Shown here: in pieces, positions 1 to 9,231 of the stretch | Layout: each line of letters opens with the position of its first letter | How positions within the stretch are numbered: position 1 is the stretch's first letter | Assembly: GCA_945928575.1 (NCBI GenBank) | Contig: CAMENP010000009.1 | Coordinates: 24,586-88,585, forward strand | Direction of reading: 5' to 3' | DNA length: 64,000 bases | Source: an uncultured Butyrivibrio sp. | Lineage (GTDB): Bacteria > Bacillota > Clostridia > Lachnospirales > Lachnospiraceae | Position numbers and translations under genes: made by a program | Notes under the pieces: generated by a model | Told to the model about the DNA's origin: nothing | What the model saw: only the letters and a program-made list of their open reading frames with translations | The model's database searches: none

Positions 1-176
1 CCTGTAGCCTTCTTGAGCTCGCGGACGAGCTGCCAGCCGTTAAAAGCATCGAGAAGATTGATATAACCGGCTCTTCCGTTAAGGATTTCGATAGGAAGGT
101 CGCTTCCGTTTTTCATAAATACCCTTGAAGGTTTCTGGTTAGGATTGCATCCGTATTTTAACTGATATTCATTCAT
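1..176 (-). CDS. AICAR formyltransferase (PurH transformylase part), 5' end only
   Basis: Only the first 58 codons lie in the window; the gene runs off the left edge. The translation begins MNEYQLKYGCNPNQKPSR and continues with an ILNGRAGYINLLDAFNGWQL stretch, which I recognise as the stand-alone phosphoribosylaminoimidazolecarboxamide formyltransferase found in Clostridia. It would convert AICAR to FAICAR with 10-formyl-tetrahydrofolate, the penultimate step of IMP synthesis. An AAGAGG ribosome site precedes the ATG at 176. It lies 13 bases after the PurO gene, so both probably share the ZTP riboswitch leader. The missing C-terminus prevents checking the catalytic residues. Confidence 0.85.
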   Translation of the reverse strand, partial: MNEYQLKYGCNPNQKPSRVFMKNGSDLPIEILNGRAGYINLLDAFNGWQLVRELKKAT

Positions 177-189
177 TGGTAGTACCTCT

Positions 190-903
190 TTATTTATTTT
201 TATTGATGATTCTGGTTTCGTAAGCCTGGTCGGCAACATTGATGTAACGTATGAATAATGATACCTTATTCTCCTCGTTGAGGCTGTTCCATACTGTGTC
301 GGCAAATTTGTCGATGTCATCAGGAATGTCTACGAGAACCGGTTCGCCCTCAAAACTCGGAAGCGGATTGCCGTCGCCCATATATGTGTGGATGAAACGG
401 CCCTCTCCGGCAGCAGGATTTGAATAAGCATAAGTGTACCTGTTGCATGAATCAGGATTGCCGTTGTTGCTCTTTAAGATTGACATGGCATAATTGAAAT
501 CGCCGTTCTCAAAATGAAGGATACCTGAAATTCTAGGCGTATAATTAGGAGCATCAGGCTCGAACTCGCGTGTTCTTAAAGCCTGCTCAAAAGTGTACTG
601 CTTGTCCATAAGGTCGTAGATCGTATCGGTCTGGTCGCCGTTGGTAACGATTGTTTTGTTGCCGAGAACGCGGACAGGTGCATAGATTATAAGACTTGGG
701 TCTTCAAGCTTGGATGGGTCGAAAGCCTGTGTGCGGATTCCCTCTCCGTCTTCCACGAAGACACGGTTGCGGCTGTTGGCGCTTCTGCCCATGATAAAAT
801 AAGCTATTGCAGCTTTGGTCTTGTCGGGAGTTCTGCCGATAATGATTCCTCTTCCCGGATAGGAAGTGCTGCTTAATTCTTCTGATAAAGATCTGATGTT
901 CAT
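190..903 (-). CDS. purO: IMP cyclohydrolase, PurO type
   Basis: A 237-residue protein beginning MNIRSLSEELSSTSYPGRGI, the hallmark start of the PurO-like IMP cyclohydrolase family, which was first known from archaea but is also widespread in Clostridia. It would close the ring of FAICAR to give IMP in the cytoplasm. The usual bacterial bifunctional PurH is here split into two neighbouring genes, this one and the downstream AICAR formyltransferase. The start at 903 has a good GGAGG site about 7 bases upstream. Expression is probably controlled by the ZTP riboswitch just upstream. Length fits the family. Confidence 0.85.
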   Translation of the reverse strand: MNIRSLSEELSSTSYPGRGIIIGRTPDKTKAAIAYFIMGRSANSRNRVFVEDGEGIRTQAFDPSKLEDPSLIIYAPVRVLGNKTIVTNGDQTDTIYDLMDKQYTFEQALRTREFEPDAPNYTPRISGILHFENGDFNYAMSILKSNNGNPDSCNRYTYAYSNPAAGEGRFIHTYMGDGNPLPSFEGEPVLVDIPDDIDKFADTVWNSLNEENKVSLFIRYINVADQAYETRIINKNK

Positions 904-924
904 ATTAACCTCCGGAATTAAATA

Positions 925-967
925 ATAAAAAACCGCCCGGACATACCAAAAACGGCTGCCCAGACGG
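925..967 (-). terminator. Intrinsic terminator forming the ZTP riboswitch expression platform
   Basis: On the minus strand CCGTCTGGGCA (967-957) pairs fully, with G-U wobbles, with TGTCCGGGCGG (943-933) and is followed by six T residues. The 5' arm is also the conserved 3' element of the ZTP aptamer, so ligand-bound aptamer and terminator cannot coexist. Ligand binding should therefore switch purO expression on. Confidence 0.8.
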
Positions 968-1027
968 TCGGCATACTAAGACTGCGCTCCCTGTGGGTAA
1001 TCCCACGTATCCGTCAGTTACGCAGCT
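955..1027 (-). promoter_or_regulatory. ZTP (pfl motif) riboswitch aptamer
   Basis: The minus-strand leader of purO holds CTGCG...CGCAG forming P1, an internal CGTGGGATTACCCACAGGGAG region, and the conserved CCGACCGTCTGGGCA element after a short linker. These match the pfl RNA motif, which senses ZTP/ZMP and typically precedes purH and other folate or one-carbon genes. Its ligand ZMP is the substrate of the downstream formyltransferase, so the context agrees. Confidence 0.85.
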
Positions 1028-1036
1028 GATAAATAT

Positions 1037-1065
1037 ATTATTACAATAAAAAAAGAAAAAATCAA
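1037..1065 (-). promoter_or_regulatory. Candidate sigma-A promoter of the purO operon
   Basis: Minus strand TTGATT (1065-1060), 17-base spacer, AATAAT (1042-1037). The start point would fall a few bases before the riboswitch P1 stem, which is the expected position. The -10 box is only fair. Confidence 0.4.
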
Positions 1066-1132
1066 GACGTTTTCATAGAAATTTTGCAAATATGTGTTAA
1101 AATACTCATAGCCGGGATGAAAGGAAAAACAA

Positions 1133-1852
1133 ATGTATAATAATTTTATTTTTGACCTGTACGGAACCCTGATAGATATACGGACCGACGAATGGAGCAA
1201 AGCCACATGGAGAAAATACGCCGGATGGCTTAAGACGGAGGGCATCAGGTATTCTGCGCGTAAAGTCAAAGCCCGCTATGATGAACTTATAGGCAGGCAG
1301 ATAGAAGAACTTAAGAAGCGGAATACACATGAATATCCCGAACCTGATGTGATACCTGTTTTTGCTGCGATATGCCGTGATAAGAGACCTGATTATACGG
1401 ATGAAGAGGTTTATAAAGCCGCAGAACAATTCAGGATCATATCAACGGAATTTATCAGACTTTATCCCAATACACTTAAGGTTCTTAAAGAACTGCGTGA
1501 GGCCGGTAAGAAAATATACCTTCTGTCGAATGCACAGCGGGCTTTTACCTGGCAGGAACTTGAAAGCACCGGACTGGTGCCATACTTTGATGATATTTTT
1601 ATCTCGTCCGATGAAGGATGCAAGAAGCCGGATGTGGATTTTTTTAATGCACTTATCAAAAAACACGGACTTGATGTTAACGAGTGCATAATGGTCGGCA
1701 ATGACGGCAGCTCAGACATTGCGGGTGCCGCAGCGGCCGGAATGGACGCGGCTTATATAAGGACCGCGATTTCGCCGGAGAATGAGCCGGTGCCGGAATG
1801 CAAATATGTATTTTTGGACGGTGATATAGGACACATAAGGAGTGATATGTAA
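1133..1852 (+). CDS. HAD-family hydrolase with DxY motif I
   Basis: A 239-residue haloacid-dehalogenase superfamily protein. The nucleophile motif I is DLYGTLID with Asp8; the second Asp that acts as acid/base in phosphatases is Tyr10. Later motifs include LLSNAQ (motif II), the Lys in GCKKPD, and VGNDGSSD (motif IV). A DxYGT motif is known in 2-haloacid dehalogenases and in some HAD proteins of unknown substrate, so a phosphatase role is uncertain. The ATG at 1133 follows AAAGG. Its stop codon overlaps the ATG of the next HAD gene by one base, so the two are translationally coupled. Confidence 0.8.
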   Translation: MYNNFIFDLYGTLIDIRTDEWSKATWRKYAGWLKTEGIRYSARKVKARYDELIGRQIEELKKRNTHEYPEPDVIPVFAAICRDKRPDYTDEEVYKAAEQFRIISTEFIRLYPNTLKVLKELREAGKKIYLLSNAQRAFTWQELESTGLVPYFDDIFISSDEGCKKPDVDFFNALIKKHGLDVNECIMVGNDGSSDIAGAAAAGMDAAYIRTAISPENEPVPECKYVFLDGDIGHIRSDM

Positions 1853-2493
1853 TGTACGATACAATTATATTTGACCTTGACGGAACACTTTTAAATACAC
1901 TTGATGACTTGTGCGACAGCACCAATTATGCGCTTAAGACGCACGGAATGCCAGCCCGTACACTTGAGGAAGTCAGACAGTTTGTCGGCAACGGAATCCG
2001 TAAACTTATCGAGCGCGCGGTACCGCAGGGAACGGAGCCGGAAGAACTTGAGAAAGTCTATAATGATTTTAAGAAACATTATGATGCGCATTGCAATGAT
2101 AAGACAGGTCCGTACGACGGAATCATGGAACTTTTGCGCGAACTTAAGATGCGCGGGTATAAGCTTGGAATAGCATCCAACAAAGTCAAATCGGCAGTTG
2201 AGAAGCTGAATGAGATATATTTTGAAGGTCTTATGGACGGTGCGGCCGGAGTCGTTGACGGAAAACCGACCAAACCGGATCCGTATATGGTTGACGAGAT
2301 GCTTAAGGAACTTGGAAGTGATAAAAAACACACGCTTTATGTCGGGGATTCACAGGTGGATGTCCGGACGGCATTCAATACCGGACTTGATATGGTCGCC
2401 GTGTTATGGGGATTCCGCGACAAGGAAGTTCTGATAGAGGCCGGAGCAACCCGCTTTATAGAGACGCCGGCGCAGTTACTTGAATATCTTTAA
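1852..2493 (+). CDS. HAD-family phosphatase, phosphoglycolate phosphatase-like
   Basis: A 213-residue HAD subfamily IA protein. Motif I FDLDGTLLNT carries both aspartates (Asp8, Asp10), SNK is motif II, KPDPYMV carries the motif III lysine and GDSQVD is motif IV. The cap region after motif I is helical, as in Gph/PpaX enzymes, so a small phosphorylated metabolite such as phosphoglycolate is a likely substrate. The exact substrate cannot be read from sequence. The start overlaps the previous gene's stop (TAATG), and the ygiQ-like gene begins 15 bases downstream, suggesting one transcript. Confidence 0.8.
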   Translation: MYDTIIFDLDGTLLNTLDDLCDSTNYALKTHGMPARTLEEVRQFVGNGIRKLIERAVPQGTEPEELEKVYNDFKKHYDAHCNDKTGPYDGIMELLRELKMRGYKLGIASNKVKSAVEKLNEIYFEGLMDGAAGVVDGKPTKPDPYMVDEMLKELGSDKKHTLYVGDSQVDVRTAFNTGLDMVAVLWGFRDKEVLIEAGATRFIETPAQLLEYL

Positions 2494-2508
2494 CAGAGGA
2501 ATTGATTT

Positions 2509-4371
2509 ATGAAGGATTTTCTCCCGATAAGCAGGGAAGACATGAAAAAAAGAGGCTGGGACGAGGTGGATTTCACATATGTGATAGGTGATGCGTATGT
2601 GGATCATTCGTCTTTCGGACCGGCGATAATCAGCAGGGTGCTTGAATCACACGGATATAAGGTAGGCATAATCGCACAGCCTGACTGGAAGAATGCGGAC
2701 AGCATTGATGTTTTTGGCAGACCGAGGCTTGGATTTCTGGTGTCCGGCGGCAATATGGACCCGATGGTAAATCATTATACCGTATCCAAGAAACGCCGTA
2801 AGACGGATGCTTACACTCCGGGCGGAGTTACCGGTAAGAGACCTGATCACGCAACCGTGGTATATTGTAATCTCATAAGGCAGCGGTACAAGGACTGTCC
2901 TCTTATAATAGGTGGAATAGAGGCAAGCCTCAGGCGGCTGGCGCACTATGATTACTGGTCGGACAGCCTGAAACGCTCGATTCTTCTGGATTCGCAGGCT
3001 GATATTATTTCATACGGAATGGGTGAACATTCGATAGTAGAGATTGCGGACGCGCTTGATTCCGGACTGGATGTGCATGATATTACATTTATAGACGGTA
3101 CGGTCTATAAGACCAAGCAGATCGAGAATGTGTATGATTATATAATGCTACCTTCATATGATGACCTGAAGGCTGATAAACTCAATTACGCAAAGAGTTT
3201 TGACATACAATACCGGAATACGGACCCTTATGCCGGAAAAAGACTTGTGGAGCCGTATGATAAAGGAGTATATGTCGTCCAGAATCCGGCGGCCAAACCG
3301 CTCACACAGATGGAAATGGATGATGTGTACGCATTGCCTTACATGAATAATTATCATCCGTCATACGAGAAGGACGGTGGAGTTCCGGCAATATCCGAGA
3401 TTAAATTCAGCATTACAAGCAACAGAGGCTGCTTTGGCGGCTGCTCTTTCTGTGCGCTCACATTTCATCAGGGGAGAATAGTGCAGGCAAGAAGTCACGA
3501 ATCGATCATTGATGAAGCAATAAGAATGACCGAAGAACCTGATTTTAAGGGATACATCCATGATGTCGGCGGACCGACGGCCAATTTCCGGCGCCCGGCC
3601 TGCGACAAGCAGATGGAGCACGGAGCATGCCCGAATAAGCAGTGCCTTTTTCCGGAACCGTGCAAGAATCTTGTGGTGGATCACAGCGATTATGTGTCGC
3701 TGTTACGCAAACTGCGTGCCCTTCCGAAGGTGAAGAAAGTTTTTGTCCGTTCCGGCGTGCGTTTTGATTATGCGCTGGCGGATAAGGATGACACTTTTAT
3801 CAGGGAACTGTGCAAATACCATATAAGCGGACAGCTGAGGGTTGCACCGGAGCATGTATCGGATAATGTATTGAAGCTTATGGGTAAGCCGGGAAACAGT
3901 GTTTATGAGAAGTTTGTCAATAAATGCGAAGTGATCAACAGACAGCTTGGCAAGGAACAGTATCTTGTCCCGTATCTTATGTCATCACATCCGGGTTCCA
4001 CACTTAAGGACGCGATCACACTTGCGGAATATATCAGGGACATCGGGTATATGCCGGAGCAGGTTCAAGATTTTTATCCGACGCCATCCACTATATCGAC
4101 ATGTATGTATTACACGGGAGTTGACCCGCGCAATATGAAGCCGGTATATGTTGCCCGTAATCCGCATGAAAAAGCTATGCAGAGAGCGCTTATACAATAC
4201 CGTAATCCGGAGAATTATGACCTTGTGAAAGAAGCGCTTCTTAAAGAACACAGACAGGATCTGATAGGATTCGATAAGAAATGCCTGATACCACCGCGTA
4301 AAATAACTCCGAAACATAACACTGATCATCATAAAAAGGTTGAAAAAAAGCACAATAAAAGCTACAATTAA
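2509..4371 (+). CDS. YgiQ-family radical SAM protein
   Basis: A 620-residue protein beginning [20 protein letters not shown], typical of the YgiQ family (UPF0313). The radical SAM [4Fe-4S] motif is Cys308-X3-Cys312-X2-Cys315 in [14 protein letters not shown]12-binding-like N-terminal domain and a basic C-terminal tail ([17 protein letters not shown]) are also visible. The family is broadly conserved but its reaction is not established. The ribosome site GAGGAATTG precedes the ATG. It follows the HAD gene by 15 bases. Length is as expected for the family. Confidence 0.9.
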   Translation: MKDFLPISREDMKKRGWDEVDFTYVIGDAYVDHSSFGPAIISRVLESHGYKVGIIAQPDWKNADSIDVFGRPRLGFLVSGGNMDPMVNHYTVSKKRRKTDAYTPGGVTGKRPDHATVVYCNLIRQRYKDCPLIIGGIEASLRRLAHYDYWSDSLKRSILLDSQADIISYGMGEHSIVEIADALDSGLDVHDITFIDGTVYKTKQIENVYDYIMLPSYDDLKADKLNYAKSFDIQYRNTDPYAGKRLVEPYDKGVYVVQNPAAKPLTQMEMDDVYALPYMNNYHPSYEKDGGVPAISEIKFSITSNRGCFGGCSFCALTFHQGRIVQARSHESIIDEAIRMTEEPDFKGYIHDVGGPTANFRRPACDKQMEHGACPNKQCLFPEPCKNLVVDHSDYVSLLRKLRALPKVKKVFVRSGVRFDYALADKDDTFIRELCKYHISGQLRVAPEHVSDNVLKLMGKPGNSVYEKFVNKCEVINRQLGKEQYLVPYLMSSHPGSTLKDAITLAEYIRDIGYMPEQVQDFYPTPSTISTCMYYTGVDPRNMKPVYVARNPHEKAMQRALIQYRNPENYDLVKEALLKEHRQDLIGFDKKCLIPPRKITPKHNTDHHKKVEKKHNKSYN

Positions 4372-4403
4372 TATATATTTTCAGAGCACGAAAGGAAACA
4401 GAC

Positions 4404-5045
4404 ATGTACAAAGATAATGACAAAATAACAATTATGGATCATCCTCTTATCAAGCACAAAATAACAATGCTTAGAATGAAGAGCACAGGAACAAATGAAT
4501 TCCGTAAACTCATTGAGGAGATAGCGGTTCTTATGGGATATGAAGCATTAAGAAATCTTCCGCTTGAGAACATCGACATTGAGACACCTATCCAGGAAAC
4601 ACAGAGCCCGATAATTGCAGGAAAGAAGCCGGCAATCGTACCTATTCTCCGTGCCGGACTCGGTATGGTCGGCGGACTCCTTACTCTTATGCCGGCAGCT
4701 AAGGTCGGACACATCGGATTGTACCGTGATGAGGAGACACATGAGCCGCATGAATATTATTGTAAGCTTCCTGATCCGATTGAGCAGCGTAAGATTATAG
4801 TATGTGATCCTATGCTTGCTACAGGCGGTTCTGCAGTGGCAGCGATCAATTTCATCAAGCAGCGCGGCGGCAAGGATATCACATTTATGTGCATCATTGC
4901 AGCACCGGAAGGACTCGAAAGACTTGCCAAGGAACATCCGGATGTTGACATCTATTGCGGAGCTCTTGATGAGAGACTTAATGAAAATGCTTATATCTGC
5001 CCGGGTCTTGGTGATGCCGGAGACAGAATTTTCGGAACCAAATAA
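4404..5045 (+). CDS. upp: Uracil phosphoribosyltransferase
   Basis: A 213-residue pyrimidine-salvage enzyme converting uracil and PRPP to UMP. Motifs seen are the start [14 protein letters not shown] after a short extension, [16 protein letters not shown], the PRPP loop [10 protein letters not shown], and the uracil-binding [22 protein letters not shown] near the C-terminus. The ATG at 4404 follows GAAAGGAAAC; an internal ATG at 4434 would give the more usual N-terminus MDHPLIKHK, but it lacks a better ribosome site. It lies 3 bases before a P-type ATPase gene. Confidence 0.95.
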   Translation: MYKDNDKITIMDHPLIKHKITMLRMKSTGTNEFRKLIEEIAVLMGYEALRNLPLENIDIETPIQETQSPIIAGKKPAIVPILRAGLGMVGGLLTLMPAAKVGHIGLYRDEETHEPHEYYCKLPDPIEQRKIIVCDPMLATGGSAVAAINFIKQRGGKDITFMCIIAAPEGLERLAKEHPDVDIYCGALDERLNENAYICPGLGDAGDRIFGTK

Positions 5046-5048
5046 TCT

Positions 5049-7409
5049 ATGATACCTGATAATATCCAGAGATATGCTCCGGATTACAGGGAGGGACTTA
5101 CCGGTGAACAGGTGCGGGAACGGATTAAGAACGGCTGCACCAATGCACCGGTCAAGCCGCCCATGAAGTCATGCGGAGATATCATCAGAGACAACATCTT
5201 TACATATTTCAATATGATTTTTGTAGTGATTGCCATACTTTTATGTATTGTGCAGTCTTATAAGAGTCTGACTTTTTTACCGGTTATTATATGCAATACA
5301 ATAGTCGGAATCGTACAGGAAATCCGTTCCAAAAAAGTACTTGATAAAATGAATATGCTTAATGCACCGCGTGCAATGGTCATACGCGACGGCATCAGGA
5401 CACAGATACCGGCGGAGGAACTGGTGCTGGATGATATTGTTGTGTTTGGAGCCGGTAACCAGATTTGTGCTGATGCCATTGTAGTGGAAGGCGAGGTCAA
5501 GGTAAACGAATCGCTCCTTACCGGTGAATCGGATGAGATACCAAAGCAAAAGGGTGGCAAGCTTATGTCCGGAAGCTTTATTGTATCGGGCGAATGTTAC
5601 GCAAGGCTTGATGCGGTAGGCGCCGATTCATATATATCGGGACTGATCGTCGAAGCGAAGGCAATGGAAAGCAAAGAGCAGTCAGAGATGATACGCTCTT
5701 TAAACAAGCTTGTTAAATTCGTCGGAATAATTATAATTCCGGTGGGACTTATATTGTTCTCTCAGAGTTTCTTTATAAACGACAATACACTGAGGGACAG
5801 CGTGGTTTCCACGATGGCGGCACTTATCGGAATGATACCGGAAGGACTTTATCTTTTAGCGACCGTGGCGCTTGCATTAAGTGCAATGCGTCTGGCCTCG
5901 GGACGTATTCTTCTGCACGATATGAAAAGCATCGAGACACTTGCGAGGGTCAATGTTCTCTGTGTGGATAAGACCGGTACTATCACTGAAAATAAAATGG
6001 CCGTGCAGGGCGTTGTACCTGCGGATGGCGTAGATACGGACGATGCAAAGTGCCTGATAGGTGATTTTGCGGCAGCGATGTCATCGGATAATATAACAAT
6101 GGAAGCGGTCAAAGCCTTTTTTACCCAAAAAACAGGGCGGCGCGTGCTGAAAGTCTCGCCCTTCTCGTCTGTGTGCAAATACAGCGGAGTTGTTTTTGAA
6201 GATGGTGCATATGTACTTGGAGCGCCTGAATATGTGCTTGGCGGTAAGTATGACGAATACCGCGGCACGGTCACGGAAATGGCAAAGAATGGCTTAAGGA
6301 CACTTGCGTTCGTGAAATATGATGGGATTCCGGACGGAAGGCCGCTTGATAAAGAAGTGGACCTTAAGGCATTTATTAACCTGGCAAATCCTATAAGAAA
6401 AGATGCTCCTGATACGTTCCGGTATTTTGCGGACCAGGGCGTCGACATCAAGGTTATTTCCGGTGATAATCCGGTAACAGTATCACGTGTTGCAATGGAA
6501 GCCGGGATAAAAGGAGCCGAAAATTATGTGGATGCGACAACCCTTACCGATGAAGAGAGGATGAGAAAAGCATTGACGGAATGTACGGTGTTCGGAAGGG
6601 TAACACCGGCGCAGAAGAGGACTTTTGTACGAATCCTTAAAGAACTCGGCAATACCGTTGCGATGACCGGCGACGGCGTTAACGATATATTGGCACTTAA
6701 AGATGCCGATTGCAGCGTTGCAATGGCTTCGGGCAGTGAGGCTGCCGCCCAGAGTGCACAGGTTGTATTACTTGATTCTGATTTTTCGGGAATGCCGCAG
6801 GTTGTGCTTGAAGGCCGCAGAACTGTCAATAATATAGAGAGATCGGCCAGTCTCTTCCTTGTTAAAAACATATTTTCGTTTCTGCTTGCTCTTCTGGCGG
6901 TCGTATTTGCCGTGCAATATCCGCTGCAGCCGACACAGGTTACGTTAGTCAGCACATTTACGATAGGAACGCCGGGCTTTTTACTGGCGCTTGAACCGAA
7001 TCACAATATCATAAAAGGCAAATTTATCAAAAATGTCCTGATGCGTGCGCTGCCTGCGGGAATTACGGATATGCTTGCCGTTGTGGGAATAGTGATTGCC
7101 GGTAAAAATCTGGCGCTCCCGGCGGATGAGATATCAACGGCAGCCACACTTGTATTGGCCGTGGTCGGACTGATGGTGGTGGCCGGAATTTCCGTGCCGC
7201 TTAATAAATTCCGCGTTGCGATAATAGGAGTGTGCGCGGCGGGAATAGTGTTCTGCTGCGTGTTTTTACATGAACTTTTTATACTCAGACCGCTGTCGAT
7301 GCCGGCGGTGATCATGTTGATATGTGCGGCATTGGCAGCAACTGCAGTGTTCTGGACATTGCGCTTTGTATTTATGCGTATAACGGACCGGAGGAGGCAT
7401 AATGGATAA
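5049..7409 (+). CDS. Cation-transporting P-type ATPase, CtpE-like
   Basis: A 786-residue membrane pump. The phosphorylation motif DKTGT has its Asp at 307; TGES and the hinge GDGVND are present. Transmembrane segment 4 carries PEGL (264-267), as in the CtpE/CaxP-type calcium uptake pumps of Actinobacteria and streptococci, so calcium is a reasonable guess. About eight to ten hydrophobic segments are visible, including one pair near residue 55 and six at the C-terminus. There is no heavy-metal-binding N-terminal domain. The gene starts 3 bases after upp and overlaps the pseudouridine synthase gene by 8 bases. Confidence 0.85.
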   Translation: MIPDNIQRYAPDYREGLTGEQVRERIKNGCTNAPVKPPMKSCGDIIRDNIFTYFNMIFVVIAILLCIVQSYKSLTFLPVIICNTIVGIVQEIRSKKVLDKMNMLNAPRAMVIRDGIRTQIPAEELVLDDIVVFGAGNQICADAIVVEGEVKVNESLLTGESDEIPKQKGGKLMSGSFIVSGECYARLDAVGADSYISGLIVEAKAMESKEQSEMIRSLNKLVKFVGIIIIPVGLILFSQSFFINDNTLRDSVVSTMAALIGMIPEGLYLLATVALALSAMRLASGRILLHDMKSIETLARVNVLCVDKTGTITENKMAVQGVVPADGVDTDDAKCLIGDFAAAMSSDNITMEAVKAFFTQKTGRRVLKVSPFSSVCKYSGVVFEDGAYVLGAPEYVLGGKYDEYRGTVTEMAKNGLRTLAFVKYDGIPDGRPLDKEVDLKAFINLANPIRKDAPDTFRYFADQGVDIKVISGDNPVTVSRVAMEAGIKGAENYVDATTLTDEERMRKALTECTVFGRVTPAQKRTFVRILKELGNTVAMTGDGVNDILALKDADCSVAMASGSEAAAQSAQVVLLDSDFSGMPQVVLEGRRTVNNIERSASLFLVKNIFSFLLALLAVVFAVQYPLQPTQVTLVSTFTIGTPGFLLALEPNHNIIKGKFIKNVLMRALPAGITDMLAVVGIVIAGKNLALPADEISTAATLVLAVVGLMVVAGISVPLNKFRVAIIGVCAAGIVFCCVFLHELFILRPLSMPAVIMLICAALAATAVFWTLRFVFMRITDRRRHNG

Positions 7410-8085
7410 ACCGGATATAGTATATGAAGATGACAATATAATAGTCTGCAACAAGAAAGCCGGAGTTGCGTCACAGTCGGAGCGATCATTTACCAATGAC
7501 CTTACGAGCATGCTCATGACCTATCTTGTAAGTTCCGGCAGAAAAAACGATGTGCATATAATCAACAGGCTTGATAAGCCGGTTGAGGGACTTGTGCTTT
7601 ATGCTCTTAATAAGAAGGCTGCGGCAGGACTCTCGGCACTTTCCGGGGAACATGCAATCGAGAAATATTATTACGCTGTTGTCACCGGAAGGCCAGAAAA
7701 CAAAGGAAATTACACGGATTATCTGGTAAAAGTTCCGGGACAGAATGTTTCACGCGTTGCGGATGCAGATGTACCGGGGGCAAAGAAAGCCTCTCTTAAT
7801 TACGAGACGATTGAGACCATGGAAATCTCGGGCAGGGAATATTCACTTGTCAGAATAAGGCTTCTTACCGGAAGACATCACCAGATAAGGGTTCAGTTTG
7901 CCGCACACGGACATGCATTGTACGGTGATACGAAGTATAATCCTGATTTTGCCGGATGCAGGGGCGTACAGCTTATGCTGTGTGCATACAGGATTGCATT
8001 CGCCAACCCGGCGGGGGCGGACAGGATTACCGTTGAGATACGGCCGGGAGGCAAATTCACGGAATTTGAATATTTTCACGACTGA
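7402..8085 (+). CDS. RluA-family pseudouridine synthase
   Basis: A 227-residue RNA pseudouridine synthase. The catalytic Asp58 lies in NRLDKPVEGLVL, the family's RLD motif, and the RIRLLTGRHHQIRVQFAAHGHAL stretch is also typical. There is no S4 domain, so it is a short member whose target could be rRNA or tRNA. The ATG at 7402 follows GGAGG within the end of the P-type ATPase gene, with an 8-base overlap that suggests translational coupling. It is the last gene before a 46-base gap. Confidence 0.88.
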   Translation: MDKPDIVYEDDNIIVCNKKAGVASQSERSFTNDLTSMLMTYLVSSGRKNDVHIINRLDKPVEGLVLYALNKKAAAGLSALSGEHAIEKYYYAVVTGRPENKGNYTDYLVKVPGQNVSRVADADVPGAKKASLNYETIETMEISGREYSLVRIRLLTGRHHQIRVQFAAHGHALYGDTKYNPDFAGCRGVQLMLCAYRIAFANPAGADRITVEIRPGGKFTEFEYFHD

Positions 8086-8131
8086 CGGCGATAATGTATT
8101 ATGACTGCTACGCGGATAAAGGAGTTGTAAT

Positions 8132-9178
8132 ATGAAAGAACAAACCGTCATCAAATTAAAAACAGCAGGAATAATTGCAGGTGTCACGGCTGTGGTATAT
8201 ATTATAATAAAATATATGCTGCCGCTTGTGACACCTTTTGCGCTTGCGTTTATAATTGCATGCATTATTGATAAACCGGTCGGATTTATGTATGAGAGGT
8301 TTGGCTTAAAGAGAATTATAGGCGCGACCGTTATGGTCGTGGCACTCACAGCCGTGTTTGGACTGCTTGTCTTCTACGGAGCCAGAACACTTATGGGCCA
8401 GGCTAAACAGCTTGCACTTAAGCTGCCGGAGTATTCTTCCATGGCGGCAGGTATGGCAAAGGACTGCTGTGACAGAGTTGATGACGGGCTGAATCTTGAT
8501 GATGGGACAAGTTACAAGATAGTGAGCGGACAGATCGATAATGCCAAAGGGGTAGTGAATGACAAACTTATTCCTGCGGTTATGAACGGTTCATGGAGCT
8601 TCATAAGTTCCTGCGCCGTATTTTTTACTGCATTTGCATTTATGATAATGGCCGCGGTGTTCATAAGCCGGGATATGCCAAGAATCAGGGTGCAATGTGA
8701 TAACAGTGTATTCGGAACGGAACTGAAGTTCTTAGGAGGACGGCTTAAAGATATTCTTGCAACATATGTTAAGACGCAGCTTATTATAATGACGCTCACA
8801 TGCATAATATGCTCGGCCGGATTGTATTTTATGGGAAATCCGTATGCACTTTTGCTTGGCGTGCTGATAGGCATAATAGATGCACTGCCCGTCCTCGGAA
8901 CAGGAACGGTATTCATTCCGTGGTGCATAATCCTGCTTGTTATGGGAAAATACACATCGGCCGTGGCAATACTTGTGATATATCTTATAGCATATTATAC
9001 CAGAGAGTTTCTTGAACCGAAGCTTATGGGGGCCGGATTCGGAGTGTCACCGGTGTTGATGCTCATCTCACTGTATGTAGGACTGATTCTGTTTGGAATA
9101 AGCGGAGTGATAACAGGTCCTATAGCGGTAATTCTTATAAGGGAAATATGTACGCGCCTTATAAAAAAACTTGCCTGA
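8132..9178 (+). CDS. AI-2E family permease, YtvI-like sporulation membrane protein
   Basis: A 348-residue integral membrane protein with seven to eight hydrophobic segments in the pattern of the AI-2E/YtvI family: two near residues 12-45, one near 60-85, one near 150-180 and a cluster from 220 to the end. In Bacillus YtvI is made during sporulation; the family role is uncertain and may be transport. The Pro-Asp-rich LIGIIDALPVLGTGTVFIPW region is family-typical. The ATG follows AAGGAG. It is not tightly joined to neighbours, being 46 bases after the pseudouridine synthase gene. Confidence 0.8.
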   Translation: MKEQTVIKLKTAGIIAGVTAVVYIIIKYMLPLVTPFALAFIIACIIDKPVGFMYERFGLKRIIGATVMVVALTAVFGLLVFYGARTLMGQAKQLALKLPEYSSMAAGMAKDCCDRVDDGLNLDDGTSYKIVSGQIDNAKGVVNDKLIPAVMNGSWSFISSCAVFFTAFAFMIMAAVFISRDMPRIRVQCDNSVFGTELKFLGGRLKDILATYVKTQLIIMTLTCIICSAGLYFMGNPYALLLGVLIGIIDALPVLGTGTVFIPWCIILLVMGKYTSAVAILVIYLIAYYTREFLEPKLMGAGFGVSPVLMLISLYVGLILFGISGVITGPIAVILIREICTRLIKKLA

Positions 9179-9231
9179 CAGGAGAAATACATTTATAATT
9201 AACTATGTATGCGATTGACAAGGAGACAGAT

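Noticed and set aside
7402..7489. Frameshift between the P-type ATPase and the pseudouridine synthase
   Set aside because: The 8-base overlap with a GGAGG site before the second ATG is normal coupling; both proteins are full length.
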